This document shows, one piece after another, positions 8,921 to 18,050 of a stretch of 64,000 nucleotides of DNA. The DNA is from Denitromonas iodatirespirans (lineage in GTDB: Bacteria; Pseudomonadota; Gammaproteobacteria; Burkholderiales; Rhodocyclaceae). The translations under genes were made by a program, and so were the position numbers. The stretch covers positions 1-64,000 of the forward strand of contig NZ_JAEKFT010000002.1 of assembly GCF_018524365.1 (NCBI RefSeq). Direction: 5' to 3'. The notes beneath the pieces were generated by a model. The model was not told the DNA's origin. It saw only the letters and a program-made list of their open reading frames with translations, and searched no databases. Each line of letters begins with the position of its first letter. Position 1 is the first letter of the stretch.

Positions 8921-11724
8921 GGCAGCACCTCCAGTTCGATCGGGTCGTCGGCCAGCGTGAGCAGCTCGGCGGCCTGCGGCACGGCGGTGAGCGAGGCCAC
9001 CGGCAACGCGGCGAACAGGCGCGGCACCACCACGTTGGGGTTCTGGCCGACCCGGTGCAGGCGGGTCACATGCACCGCCACCACGCCGGCCACGCCCTGC
9101 GCCACCGCTGCCACCTCGTCGACCGACACGGTCTGGCCGAAGGCGCGGCGGGCAAAGCCGAAGGCCTCGCGCAGCGCCGCCTCGACGGCGAGCAGCACGG
9201 CGTCGGTCTCGAAGGCGGCGTCCACCTTGACCGACAGCCGACAGCGGAAGCGCGCGTCGCGGTAGTTGACCAGGCGCAGCGGCACCAGTGGGTCGCCATA
9301 GGTGGCCAGCGCGCCGCGCAGATTCTTGTAGGGATCGCTGTCCTCGGGCACCGGCGCGCCATCGACGCCGGCAATGGTGAGGAACACGCCTTGCGCCGGC
9401 CCGGCGGGCAGCCACAGCGCATGCGCCTTGTCGAAGCCGGCGAAGGCGCGGGCGAAGTTGGCGTAGTCGTCGATGGACACCGCGCGCTCCAGCGTGAGCA
9501 CGGTGAGCGGCGCGTTGTCGCGGGCGCGGGCCAGGGGCTCGGCATCCTCGCCGCCGGTGGCCGGCGCCGGATTGCTGGCGCCAGTCACGCCGAGCGGCCG
9601 GCTGAGCAAGGTGGTGAGCTTGCCGGCGGCCACGTTGCCGGCCACCCCCAGGCCCTTGCGGTAGCGCACCCGCAGGTTGGTCGAGCCGCTGGGCAGGCGC
9701 GCGCCTTCGCGGCCGTCGCCGAACTGCACGGTGGTGGCGCCTTCGTCGTCCTGCACCGTTTCGTACACCCGGGCGTCGGGCGCGGCGCCATACAGGCTGG
9801 GCACCTCGGTCCACAACACGTCATTCACCCGCAGGGCCAGCGTCGAGGCGCGGCCGCTGGGGGTGCTGGCGCTCACGAAGGTGAGCGGCGACTGGCCGAG
9901 GGCGAAGCGCTGGTTGGCCACGCTGCCGTCGCCGCTGCCGAGGATCGCCTCGACCGTTTCGCCATGGGTGGCCGGCGCCACGTTGGCGTTGATGCGCAGC
10001 CCGGCGCGCGCATACACCTGCGCCAGCGGCGCGGCGAGCTTGAGATGGCTGCGGTCGCGGTCGTGCACGATCGGGTCGTTGGCGGTGGCGATGAAGGCGA
10101 TCTCGGCCACCTCCGGGTCGTCCTTGCGGCTGTCGGCGAGGCGCAGCTGATTGCCCTTGGCCACCAGCGTGCCGCGCTGCCCGTCGCGATCTTCCAGCGC
10201 CAGGCGCAGGGTGACGCTGCTCTTGCCGAGCTGGGCGGCGAAGGTCTCGGCGCTCAGCGCCACCGGGGTGCTGCCGAACAGGCGCACCGCCGGGGCGGTC
10301 ATGAACAACTCGTCGCCCTCGGTCAGCGCGGCGCTGCCGCCGGCATCGAGCAGTAGCGACAGGCCGGTGGCACGCGGCGCGATGGCAATGCGCTGGCGCG
10401 GGCCGGACAGGGCCAGCGGCTGGCCGGGCAGCAGCTCGGGCACGCGGCGGCCGAGGCTCAGGGCGTCGCCATACACCGGGTGGAAGATGGGCGTGTCGAC
10501 CGTGGCCAGGCGTTCGCTGTGCGCCAGCACCAGCGTGCGGCGCAGCGGAAAGCGGCTGCTGGTGAGGTTTTCGTCGGTGTCGGGGGTGACGCGGGTGATC
10601 TTGCCGGAGATGCCGAAGGCGTTGCGGCTGCGGTGGATGACGCGGCTCACCCGGTACAGCTCGGTGTAGCCGGGCAGCGCGGCGCTGCCGATGCCGGGCT
10701 GGTTGGAGACCAGCGCGATCCAGCTGCCGGCGGTGATCTTGGCGTTGTCGGTGTCGAGGTCGATGGCCTCGGGGTCGACCGCGAAGTTGTTCCACTGCCA
10801 GTTGTTGGTGTTGTTCTTGTTGATCAGCTTGTCGACATTGGAATCGTCGTTGCCCATCAGGTTGGGGTCGGGGGCGTTGTGGCCGAACAGCGCGGTGCGC
10901 TGGCGGAAGGCATGCACCTGGGCGCCGATGCTGGCCGGGTCCATGTGCGGGAACACGCTGCCCAGCGGATGGCTCCAGCGCACCCGGGTGCGGCCGTTGG
11001 CGTTGTCGGGCTCGACCGCGTCGAGCACGCGCACGTCCCAGTGCTCGCTGCCCGGTGTGGTCATGCGGTCGGCGCCGACGACGAGGATCGCGTCGCCCGG
11101 CTGCAGCTGCGTGGCCACGCCCTCGAGCCACAGCTCGGTGTCGCCGAATTCGGGGCGCCAGGGCACGGTGGTCTGGACTGGAATGGCGTTCCACTCGGCG
11201 CGCGCCGGCACCGGCGCCACGGTCTCGAAGCTCTGCGCCTGTTCGTCCTGCCCCGGCACGCTTTGCACCCGCGTGCCGACCGGGATGGTGATCGGCTCGG
11301 CCGGCACGCCGGGAATCGCCTGCAGGGTGAAGGCCAGGTGCGTGCCGGCGGCCACGCCGGGGGCCAGCTCGTAGCCGATGAGGCGTGCCATTTCGCGCAC
11401 CGACAGGCGCTCGGTGGCGGTGCGCAGGTAGTGCTCGTTGGCGAAGCGCTCGGTGTAGAAGGCCAGCACGTCGAGCGAGCAGGCCAGCGCGTCGGTCAGC
11501 GCCAGGGTGAAGTCGCTGGCCTCGCGGGTGGTGAGCGCGGCCAGCGCGGGGGTGTCGGCGCTCGACAGGCGGGCGCGCATCGATTCGACGAAATCGCCAT
11601 GGCGGCCGATGCGGTAGCCGATCTGCGACAGGCCGGGCGGGTTGTCGACACGTGCCGGCGTGACGGCATCGATGCCGGCGCAGCAGCCGCAGGTGGCAGG
11701 GGTGGCGGACGGGGTGGGCATCAT
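8917..11724 (-). CDS. eCIS baseplate wedge protein (baseplate J-like, second copy)
   Basis: This 935-residue protein starts in an ATGA overlap with the gene before it. Early residues (LSQIGYRIGRHGDFVESMRA) and the C-terminal third (LARARDNAPLTVLTLERAVS and DDYANFARAFAGFDKAHAL) resemble the putative baseplate assembly family related to T4 gp6. It should pair with the other wedge protein to form the baseplate ring that opens on contraction. Its size and neighbour suggest the Afp12-like position. It has no signal peptide. The family call is firm, but the exact one-to-one match to Afp11 or Afp12 is not. Confidence 0.8.
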   Translation of the reverse strand: MMPTPSATPATCGCCAGIDAVTPARVDNPPGLSQIGYRIGRHGDFVESMRARLSSADTPALAALTTREASDFTLALTDALACSLDVLAFYTERFANEHYLRTATERLSVREMARLIGYELAPGVAAGTHLAFTLQAIPGVPAEPITIPVGTRVQSVPGQDEQAQSFETVAPVPARAEWNAIPVQTTVPWRPEFGDTELWLEGVATQLQPGDAILVVGADRMTTPGSEHWDVRVLDAVEPDNANGRTRVRWSHPLGSVFPHMDPASIGAQVHAFRQRTALFGHNAPDPNLMGNDDSNVDKLINKNNTNNWQWNNFAVDPEAIDLDTDNAKITAGSWIALVSNQPGIGSAALPGYTELYRVSRVIHRSRNAFGISGKITRVTPDTDENLTSSRFPLRRTLVLAHSERLATVDTPIFHPVYGDALSLGRRVPELLPGQPLALSGPRQRIAIAPRATGLSLLLDAGGSAALTEGDELFMTAPAVRLFGSTPVALSAETFAAQLGKSSVTLRLALEDRDGQRGTLVAKGNQLRLADSRKDDPEVAEIAFIATANDPIVHDRDRSHLKLAAPLAQVYARAGLRINANVAPATHGETVEAILGSGDGSVANQRFALGQSPLTFVSASTPSGRASTLALRVNDVLWTEVPSLYGAAPDARVYETVQDDEGATTVQFGDGREGARLPSGSTNLRVRYRKGLGVAGNVAAGKLTTLLSRPLGVTGASNPAPATGGEDAEPLARARDNAPLTVLTLERAVSIDDYANFARAFAGFDKAHALWLPAGPAQGVFLTIAGVDGAPVPEDSDPYKNLRGALATYGDPLVPLRLVNYRDARFRCRLSVKVDAAFETDAVLLAVEAALREAFGFARRAFGQTVSVDEVAAVAQGVAGVVAVHVTRLHRVGQNPNVVVPRLFAALPVASLTAVPQAAELLTLADDPIELEVLP

Positions 11725-14300
11725 TTGCCTCCGTGCAGGGTCAGGCGCAGCACGCCGTGCTCGGGGAAGTTCGGATCGTTGTCGAGCCGGGCGATCTCCA
11801 GCGCACCGAGCGGCATGAAGCCGTCGGCCAGCGGCGTCGGGTCGCTCTGGCCCTGGCGCTGGAAGCGCGTGACCTGCACCGAGGCCACGCCGGCCACGGT
11901 GCGCGCGGCGGCATACAGCGGGCTGAGGAACACCGTCTGGCCGAAGCTGAAGTTGTCGGGGTGGAACAGGCCGCGGGTGCCGTCGGGCCGCAGCCGGCTG
12001 CCGAGCACCTCGAGCAGGCCGCGGCGCACATTGCTGCGGAAGGCGTCGGCCTCGACACACACCAGCAGGTCGATCTCCAGCGAGACATGGATCGGGTCGC
12101 GCACGCGCAGGTCGTGGCCGGCCATGCGGTAGCGGTCGAGGTGGGCCACGGCGGTGGCGGCGAAGGCCTCATCCACCGGCGCGCCGCCGTCGCGGTCGAC
12201 GGTGACGAACACGGTGTGCCAGCTGCCGGTCCAGCGCAGGGCGGCAGCGGCGCGCTGCACGCCGGCCAGGCGCTCGGTGACCTCGGCATAGTCGGCCGGC
12301 GTGACGGCGCGCTCCTGGGTGCGGAAGGCCTGCGGTGCATGGCGGCGCAGCTCGGCGGCGGTTTCGGGGGCCACGCCGCCAGTGGCCGGCAGCGGGTTGG
12401 TGACGGCCACGATGCGCCCTTCGGTCGTCACCACATGGGCGATGGCGCCGGCGCCGACATTGCCCTCCGGCCCGTTGCCGACGCGGTAGCTGGCGGTGAA
12501 GGCGGTGCCGCTGTCGGGGCGGCGGCCGTGGCGGTCGTCGCCGAAGCGCGGCCAGGCGCTGCCGTCGTCCTCGGTGTCGAGCACGAAATGGGTATCGGTG
12601 GCGCGGCTCACCAGCAGGTCGCGCCGCGCGCGCCAGGGCTCGACGCTGCTGCCCAGCGTGCTCTCCAGGGTGATGGCGGGGACCGCCTCGGCGGTGCGCC
12701 AGACGAGCGCCGCGGCGGCCGGGGCTTCGGGGTCGAAGGTGAGCCGCTCGCTGCTGTGCAGGCCGTGCGCCACGGTGGTCTTGAGCACCGTGCCCTGGCG
12801 CGTCACCGGCCCCTCGGCCAGGCGCGGCGCAAAGCGCGGCGGCAGCGGCTCGGGCGCGGCGCGATCGCAGGGGTCGCCGGCCAGCGCGGGGTATTGCAGG
12901 CGCGCGGCGGGCACGCTGCCGAGCGCTTCGTCGACGATGCTGCGGCCGTGGTCGACCAGGATGTTGTTGCCCAGCGCGATGCTCACATCCTCGATCAGCA
13001 CGCTGCCGTGGGCTTCGTCGGTCTCGGCCGACAGGCACAGGGCGAAGGGCAGGGCATCGTCGGCATGCCAGCGGATCTCGGTGATCGGGCTGTCGTCGAG
13101 CGGGTCGACCAGCGGGTCGGTGCCGTCGAAGGCGCGCACCGCAGTCAGGCGCACCGCGTGGCGATGGGCCGGGTCGGCATCTTCGGGGGCGCCGCTCAGC
13201 GGGCCGAGCACCTCCTGGAAGATCAGCACGTCGCCCACCGCCAGGTCGGGCCAGTGGCCGCGCAGCGTGGCGGCGGTGGCGCCCACCGGCAGGCAGCAGC
13301 GCGCATCGCCCCAGGTGTAGAAGTCGAAGTCGTTGTGCTCGATGCGCACCGTGGCGCCGTGCATTGGCTCGAACACCAGCGGACCGGCCTGCCGCGCGGC
13401 GCGCTCGTCGGGCGAGGCGGGCACGATGCGCGCCGGCACGCCGGGCACGCGGGTGAGAAAGCGCAGGTCGGCCGGCAGCGCGAAGGCGGCGCCGCTGACC
13501 TCCAGATGCAGCCAGGCGCGCGCATTGCAGCCCTCGTGCATGGCGTAGTCCACCAGCAGGGCATGGCGGCGCAGGCTGCTGCGCCGGCGCGCGGTGTGCA
13601 GATAGGCCTCGGTGGCGACGGCGTCGAGCTGGTAGTGCTGCTGGTCGCCGACATAGGCGATCAGCTCGGCCAGGGTGGTGGCCAGATCAGCCGGGCTGCG
13701 GTCGCGCCAGCCGGGCATCTGGCGACTGAGGCGGTCGATGAGCAGGCGGCGCAGGCTGGCGTAGTCGCGCGCCAGGTAGTGGATGTCGGGCGGCGGCGGC
13801 GGCTCCTGCGGGCAGTCGTGGCGCGGCGCGCAATCGAAATCGCTGGGGCATTCGACCTTGAAGGCGAAGTCGATGGCCGACAGGCGCGGGTCGAAGTCGG
13901 GCAGCGGCGCGTCGTTGCCGGCGCCCTGCACCAAGTGCAGGCGGTAGGTGGAGAAGTCGCCGGCGGTGTCGGTGCGCACCAGCAGCACATGGTCGGCCTC
14001 GGGCAGGGCGGTGAAAAAGGCCGCCTCGGCCGCCGTGGCCTGGGCCGGCGGCGCACTGGCGATGCCGACCCACTCGATGCCGACCCGGCGGATGCGCTCG
14101 CCGCCGTCGATGCGCACATTGTCGACCGTGAGCCCGGCCGGCACCGGCTTGAGCAGGCGCAGCATCAGCGTGCGCTGGCGCGGGCTGCCGGCCGGGGCGT
14201 CGAGATCGAGCACCTCCAGGTAGTCGATGCCGTTGAGCGTGGGGTGCAGCTCCACCGCGGCGCGGCGGTTTTCTTCGCAGCAGGTATATATAGCGCTCAC
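11721..14300 (-). CDS. eCIS baseplate assembly protein (gp6/baseplate J family)
   Basis: This 859-residue wedge protein carries YLARDYASLRRLLIDRLS at about residue 173, then LIAYVGDQQHYQLDAVATEA and RRSSLRRHALLVDY. That is the hallmark stretch of the TIGR02243-type putative baseplate assembly proteins found in contractile systems. The start is GTG at 14300, chosen because AGGAGGG lies about 7 nt upstream. An upstream in-frame extension would read through repeat DNA. Together with the following gene it should form the wedge ring (Afp11/Afp12 equivalents). The ribosome site itself belongs to the repeat at 14301-14448. Confidence 0.85.
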   Translation of the reverse strand: MSAIYTCCEENRRAAVELHPTLNGIDYLEVLDLDAPAGSPRQRTLMLRLLKPVPAGLTVDNVRIDGGERIRRVGIEWVGIASAPPAQATAAEAAFFTALPEADHVLLVRTDTAGDFSTYRLHLVQGAGNDAPLPDFDPRLSAIDFAFKVECPSDFDCAPRHDCPQEPPPPPDIHYLARDYASLRRLLIDRLSRQMPGWRDRSPADLATTLAELIAYVGDQQHYQLDAVATEAYLHTARRRSSLRRHALLVDYAMHEGCNARAWLHLEVSGAAFALPADLRFLTRVPGVPARIVPASPDERAARQAGPLVFEPMHGATVRIEHNDFDFYTWGDARCCLPVGATAATLRGHWPDLAVGDVLIFQEVLGPLSGAPEDADPAHRHAVRLTAVRAFDGTDPLVDPLDDSPITEIRWHADDALPFALCLSAETDEAHGSVLIEDVSIALGNNILVDHGRSIVDEALGSVPAARLQYPALAGDPCDRAAPEPLPPRFAPRLAEGPVTRQGTVLKTTVAHGLHSSERLTFDPEAPAAAALVWRTAEAVPAITLESTLGSSVEPWRARRDLLVSRATDTHFVLDTEDDGSAWPRFGDDRHGRRPDSGTAFTASYRVGNGPEGNVGAGAIAHVVTTEGRIVAVTNPLPATGGVAPETAAELRRHAPQAFRTQERAVTPADYAEVTERLAGVQRAAAALRWTGSWHTVFVTVDRDGGAPVDEAFAATAVAHLDRYRMAGHDLRVRDPIHVSLEIDLLVCVEADAFRSNVRRGLLEVLGSRLRPDGTRGLFHPDNFSFGQTVFLSPLYAAARTVAGVASVQVTRFQRQGQSDPTPLADGFMPLGALEIARLDNDPNFPEHGVLRLTLHGGK

Positions 14301-14448
14301 TGGACTACCCTCCTGTCGCGATGGCGACAGTGGGTCGGCTTTGCACCGCCGACCCGTTCCGCAAGCGCGGAGCAATGCTCCGCGAAACCCTTGCTCCACC
14401 CTCCCCGAGGGAGGTTCGCGCGCCCTTCGGGCGGCCGGGCGGGCGCGC
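14301..14448. repeat. GC-rich intergenic repeat supplying the baseplate gene's ribosome site
   Basis: This joint between gp25 and the baseplate gene contains ctccccgagggagg followed by a gcgcgcccttcgggcggccg block. The same material is found three times at 30584-30828. The end nearest the downstream gene reads GCGACAGGAGGGT on the minus strand and acts as its Shine-Dalgarno. The gp25 stop is embedded in the other end as ATGAGCGCGCCCGCCCGG. No gene lies here. Confidence 0.7.
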
Positions 14449-14817
14449 TCATGCTGCCCCCCCTTGCACGAAGGACTCGCGCTGACGGGTTTCGGTGCGG
14501 CGGATGCGGTATTGCACCGTCACCGACAGGCGCGCATCGACCGCCTCGACCTCGACCGCCTCGACGGTGATCAGCTCGGCCAGCCATTGCTGCAAGGCGC
14601 CCTGCACCAGAAACTGCGTGGTCGCCGCAAGCTCCGGGCTGTTGGGCGCGAACACCAGCTCGCGCAGGCCGCTGCCGAAGTCGGGGCGCATCACGCGCTC
14701 GCCCGGCGCGGTGAACAACACCTGCTCGATCAGGCCGCGAATCCACGCCGCCTCGTCGTCCTCGCGCGTGCGGCCGCGGCCGTCGAACTGGTAGGGAAAG
14801 TGGAGTCGGGTGGTCAT
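14449..14817 (-). CDS. GPW/gp25-family baseplate protein
   Basis: The 122-residue product has the classic gp25 pattern: an N-terminal FPYQFD, RGLIEQVLFTAPGERVMRPD, then FGSGLRELVFAPNSPELAA, ending with a beta-strand region. It corresponds to T4 gp25/TssE/Afp9, which joins the wedge to the first sheath ring and triggers sheath assembly. It lies between the PAAR-like and wedge genes, as in other eCIS loci. It is separated from the PAAR-like gene by a palindromic repeat. Confidence 0.93.
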   Translation of the reverse strand: MTTRLHFPYQFDGRGRTREDDEAAWIRGLIEQVLFTAPGERVMRPDFGSGLRELVFAPNSPELAATTQFLVQGALQQWLAELITVEAVEVEAVDARLSVTVQYRIRRTETRQRESFVQGGAA

Positions 14818-14838
14818 GGGGAAATCTCCGTGATCCGT

Positions 14839-14928
14839 CGTAGGGCGGATACGCCGCAGGCGTCATCCGCCGGATACGTGCCCCGCCGATGGCGGATGAC
14901 GCCGCCTTGCGGCTTATCCGCCCTACGA
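14839..14928. repeat. Long imperfect palindrome between gp25 and PAAR-like genes
   Basis: cgtagggcggatacgccgca at the left is matched by the inverted gcggcttatccgccctacg at the right. Inner arms are gcgtcatccgcc and ggcggatgacgc. The element would fold into a large hairpin. It lies in the 133-nt gap between two eCIS genes and looks like a REP/palindromic repeat typical of GC-rich proteobacteria. Confidence 0.75.
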
Positions 14929-14950
14929 GGTGTCGTCGTCGCGCGCATCA

Positions 14951-15277
14951 TCAGCTCCCGATCACCCGTGTCTGCGCCGCCACCGGCAAGAGCGGCGTGC
15001 CGTTGGGCGCACATACGGCCTGGCTGTCCATCAACACCAGCGGCTGGCCGTTGGACATCACCCGCGTGGCGGCCACCACCCACTGCCCGGTCACGCAGGG
15101 CACCGGAGAGCCGGAGACATTGAACGGGCAACCGGCCACCACATAGGGCGCGGTCATCAGCACCGTCGGCTGGCCACTGACCAGCACCCGCGGATTGGGC
15201 GCAGTCGGCGTCGCGCTGCCGCCGTGGGCGCACAGCACCGTGGCACCGAGATGGAGGAGGGGGCCGGGCATGGTCAA
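14951..15277 (-). CDS. PAAR-like spike-tip protein
   Basis: This 108-residue protein begins PGPLLHLGATVLCAHGG and continues with repeated beta segments (RVLVSGQPTVLMTAPYVVAG ... QPLVLMDSQAVC). It is a PAAR-like/DUF4280-type pattern equivalent to Afp10. Conserved Cys and His residues could bind a metal at the sharpened tip of the spike. It follows directly on the gp5-like spike gene in transcription order, separated by repeat DNA. It should cap the gp5 trimer. Confidence 0.85.
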   Translation of the reverse strand: MTMPGPLLHLGATVLCAHGGSATPTAPNPRVLVSGQPTVLMTAPYVVAGCPFNVSGSPVPCVTGQWVVAATRVMSNGQPLVLMDSQAVCAPNGTPLLPVAAQTRVIGS

Positions 15278-15280
15278 GGG

Positions 15281-15676
15281 CCCCCACGCTCACTTCGTTC
15301 GCTGCCCCCCGAGGGGGCCGCGCCCGCCCTTGGGGCGGCCCGGCGGGCGGGCGGGCGCGCGAGCAATGTAGGTTGGGCTGACGCAGGAAGCCCAACATCT
15401 GGCGTATCGGACTGGCACATCGTTTGTTGGGCTTCGCTGCGCTCGACCCAACCTGCGCGGCTGCACTTCATCGGGCCGGTTTCAACCGGCCAGAACCGTT
15501 GCGGCGGGATGAATCCCGCCCTACGCCGAATCGCGGCATTGACGCAGCCAGAAGTCGAAGCGTCCGCTCGCGGAGTCGCCGATGCCGACCGCAGAAGCGC
15601 CGCCCTTCCGCCGGGCCGCCCCAAGGAAGGGCAGCCCCCTTGGGGGGCAGCGAGCAAAGCGAGCGTGGGGGCCCAA
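15281..15676. repeat. Nested inverted repeats between spike and PAAR-like genes
   Basis: Outer arms of about 70 bp face each other. The left arm starts gggcccccacgctcacttcg and the right arm ends with agcgagcgtgggggccc. Inside are gtaggttgggctgacgcagg against ttgggcttcgctgcgctcga and further short palindromes. This is the largest gene-free gap within the operon (406 nt). It contains no open frame that looks real and would form a branched RNA structure within the transcript. Confidence 0.75.
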
Positions 15677-15683
15677 ATCCTCA

Positions 15684-16193
15684 TCAGATCACCGTCAGCG
15701 CGCCGTTGTTGATCGTCACGGTCGGGCCGACCAGCGTGATCATCGCGCCCTTGCCGTTCTGGATGTAGATGCCGGTGTCGTTCACGATCAGCGTGGCGCC
15801 GGTGGCGCTCTTGAGCATGATGCCGCCGGTCGGGCCGGGCAGATCGGAGATGGTGACGCCGTTCTGCAGCGGGGTCTGGAAGGTGATGGCCGGCAGCCCC
15901 GGCGGAGTCGCCAGCGCCAGCGCCGGCACTTCGGCCGCGCTGCCCCAGAAGCAGCCGACCCAGATCGGATGGTCGGGGTTGCCTTGCTCGAACTCGATCC
16001 ACACCCCCGAGCCGATCACCGGCAACGCCATCATGCCGTTCTGCAGGCCGGCGATCGGCACGCAGGGCATGGCCCAGCTGGCCGGCGCCAGGCCGGCCAC
16101 GTCGGGCACCTGCACCTGGAGCCGGCCCTGCTGCATGGGGTCGATGTTGTTGAGCACCATGCCGCGGTACTTGCCGTAGTACTTCTGGGTCAT
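15684..16193 (-). CDS. gp5-like spike protein (OB-fold plus short beta-helix)
   Basis: The 169-residue protein has an N-terminal gp5/VgrG OB-fold (YRGMVLNNIDPMQQGRLQVQ ... WAMPCVPIAGLQNG and GVWIEFEQGNPDHPIWVG). A repetitive beta region ending TVTINNGALTVI would form the trimeric needle. In the Afp and T6SS systems this domain is fused to gp27 in one Afp8/VgrG protein, but here it is a separate gene. The PAAR-like protein is expected to sit on its tip. Confidence 0.9.
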   Translation of the reverse strand: MTQKYYGKYRGMVLNNIDPMQQGRLQVQVPDVAGLAPASWAMPCVPIAGLQNGMMALPVIGSGVWIEFEQGNPDHPIWVGCFWGSAAEVPALALATPPGLPAITFQTPLQNGVTISDLPGPTGGIMLKSATGATLIVNDTGIYIQNGKGAMITLVGPTVTINNGALTVI

Positions 16194-16209
16194 CGTTCCT
16201 CCCTCGCAT

Positions 16210-16479
16210 GTCGCCCGAAGGCCAGCCCCATCGCCACACCGCTCCCGGATGTCGGCCTGCGGCCTCTATCCGGGCTACGCGAAAACGGGCGTCGCGCGTA
16301 TCTCAAACCGGCCAGGCCGAGCGCCACCCGTAGCCCGGATGCAGCGAAGCGGAATCCGGGATCACCGACCCGATCGGGCACACCGCCCCGCATCGAAAAT
16401 CCCTTCCCGATCGCCACACCGATCCCGGATTCCGGCCTTCGGCCTGCATCCGGGCTACGCGAAAAGGGGCGGTCGCATC
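16210..16479. repeat. Palindromic repeats between hub and spike genes
   Basis: The 286-nt gap between two eCIS genes carries several copies of a cccggatNNNGGCCTNCGGCC ... atccgggctacgcgaaa motif and an internal gtagcccggatgcagcgaag. They are related to the 2787-3106 repeats. No gene is visible. Such repeats could affect RNA stability in a long polycistron. Confidence 0.7.
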
Positions 16480-17622
16480 TCATGCCGGCACCGTTGGTGT
16501 GATCGAGATCAGGCCGTTGCGGGTGAGCGTGAAGCTCTGCTTGAACTCGCCGCGCTTGAGCGTGCTGGTGACGCTGCTCACGTAGTACAGCCCGTCGTAG
16601 GCGACGCCCGCGCCGCGCACGCCGACCAGCCGGCGCGCCTTGAGGATGCGGCCGTAGCGCAGCACGTCGAGCGAGCCGTTGCCGCTGACCGAGTCCTGCG
16701 ATTTCTTGGCCTCGGCCAACCCCGCCGAGATCGCCTGCATGGGGTTCATCTTGGCGGTGTCCTTCATCATCTTGATGTTGGCCAGCGGCGTGCTGAGCAC
16801 CCCCAGCGGCGGTTGCAGCGGGTTGAGGTTGGGAATCGGGATCGGGATCGGCACCCGCGTGAGCTGGTTCTGGATGAAGACGATGGGCAGCACGCCCTTG
16901 GTCGGATCGAAGCTGAAGCTGAGCGACTCGACATTGGTGTGGGCGTCCATGTCGAGGTTGAGCGCCGGCTGCGGCGGGCCGACCTTGATCTCGGGGCCGA
17001 AGTAGGCAATGTTGGTCAGCGGCGCTTCGCCGGGCTCGATGTAGAACACATGGCCGATCTCCTCGGCCAGTTGCTGGATGTAGGCCAGGTCGGTGCCCTG
17101 CTGGGCGGGGATGCGCTCGATGGGGATCGGCACATCGGGGAAGAAGGCCGGGATCGGCAGCGGAATGATGCCGAAGGCGGCATATTTGGCGCAGATGAGC
17201 GCAAATCGCGCCTCGATCGGCATGGCCGGGTAGGGCAGGCCGGAGAAGTCGATCATGTCCATCACACGGGTGAGGTCCTCGCCGGTGACGGTGATGCTGC
17301 CCGGCTGGCCCTGGCCGCCGGCCTGGACCTCCACATTGGTGACCACGCCGTCGAACAGCGGCTGCGGCCGCCCGCCGAGGGTGACGATCAGCACCACGCG
17401 CAGCGGCGGCGTGCCGGCCGAGGTGTTCTGCCCCACGGCGATGAGGAAGATGGTGTTCAGCTCCGACTTGCTGTTGACCTTGAAGCGCAGCTGGAAGCCG
17501 CTGGCCGCGCCGGCCGCGGTGGTGGCGGTGACCGATTCGAGCGCGTCGATCATCATCGCCGGCACCGGGATCGGGATCACCGGGCCGATCAGCAAGGAGA
17601 GATGTACGGCACCGCTAGTCAT
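16480..17622 (-). CDS. gp27-like hub protein (N-terminal half of Afp8/VgrG)
   Basis: This 380-residue protein matches the phage late control D/gp27 type of hub. A beta-barrel region (GRPQPLFDGVVTNVEVQAGG ... SITVTGEDLTRVMDMIDF) is followed by a domain with QGTDLAYIQQLAEEIGHVFY and a C-terminal TSTLKRGEFKQSFTLTRNG. It should adapt the six-fold tube to the three-fold spike. The start overlaps the LysM gene stop by 8 nt, implying coupled translation. The OB-fold/needle part is in the next gene rather than fused. Confidence 0.87.
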   Translation of the reverse strand: MTSGAVHLSLLIGPVIPIPVPAMMIDALESVTATTAAGAASGFQLRFKVNSKSELNTIFLIAVGQNTSAGTPPLRVVLIVTLGGRPQPLFDGVVTNVEVQAGGQGQPGSITVTGEDLTRVMDMIDFSGLPYPAMPIEARFALICAKYAAFGIIPLPIPAFFPDVPIPIERIPAQQGTDLAYIQQLAEEIGHVFYIEPGEAPLTNIAYFGPEIKVGPPQPALNLDMDAHTNVESLSFSFDPTKGVLPIVFIQNQLTRVPIPIPIPNLNPLQPPLGVLSTPLANIKMMKDTAKMNPMQAISAGLAEAKKSQDSVSGNGSLDVLRYGRILKARRLVGVRGAGVAYDGLYYVSSVTSTLKRGEFKQSFTLTRNGLISITPTVPA

Positions 17623-17977
17623 CGCGCCCTCCGGGCACGCCTTCGGGCAGGGTGATGCGCAGGCGGCCGCCGACGGTGTCGGTCAGGTCGGCCGGGCGCA
17701 TGGCGCCGTTGCCGTCGCACAGGCGCCAGTATTGCTGCGGGTCGCCGAGGTATTTGGCGGCCAGGTTGTCGAGCCGGTCGCCGCTCTCGACGCGATGCTC
17801 CTGCAAGGTAGCGAAGTTTTCCGGCGGCGGGATGAAGCGCCGGCGCACATAGGTGATCTGCGCGCCGTCGGGCCGCGTCCACTGGGCGGTGTCGAGGCCG
17901 TGATAGCGGCTGTCCGGCGCGAAGGCCGGGGCGGTGAGGGCGTTGGCCTGCATGAAGGCCTTGAGCGGATCGGTCAT
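17615..17977 (-). CDS. LysM-domain eCIS baseplate protein
   Basis: This 120-residue protein has an unstructured N-terminus and a LysM-like domain at about residues 60-112 (LQEHRVESGDRLDNLAAKYL, then DPQQYWRLCDGNG). It has no signal peptide, so peptidoglycan anchoring is unlikely. In Afp-like particles a LysM domain at the Afp7 C-terminus clamps hub and tube. Here it appears as its own gene directly after the CIS-tube gene. ATG at 17977 was chosen over the longer frame because the extension is repeat-derived. Confidence 0.85.
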   Translation of the reverse strand: MTDPLKAFMQANALTAPAFAPDSRYHGLDTAQWTRPDGAQITYVRRRFIPPPENFATLQEHRVESGDRLDNLAAKYLGDPQQYWRLCDGNGAMRPADLTDTVGGRLRITLPEGVPGGRDD

Positions 17978-18050
17978 TTGGGCTCCCTCGCGCGATGCGC
18001 GGTCCCTCCGAGAGGGACATCGTGTTTTTTCGGGCGGCCGTGCAAAACAC

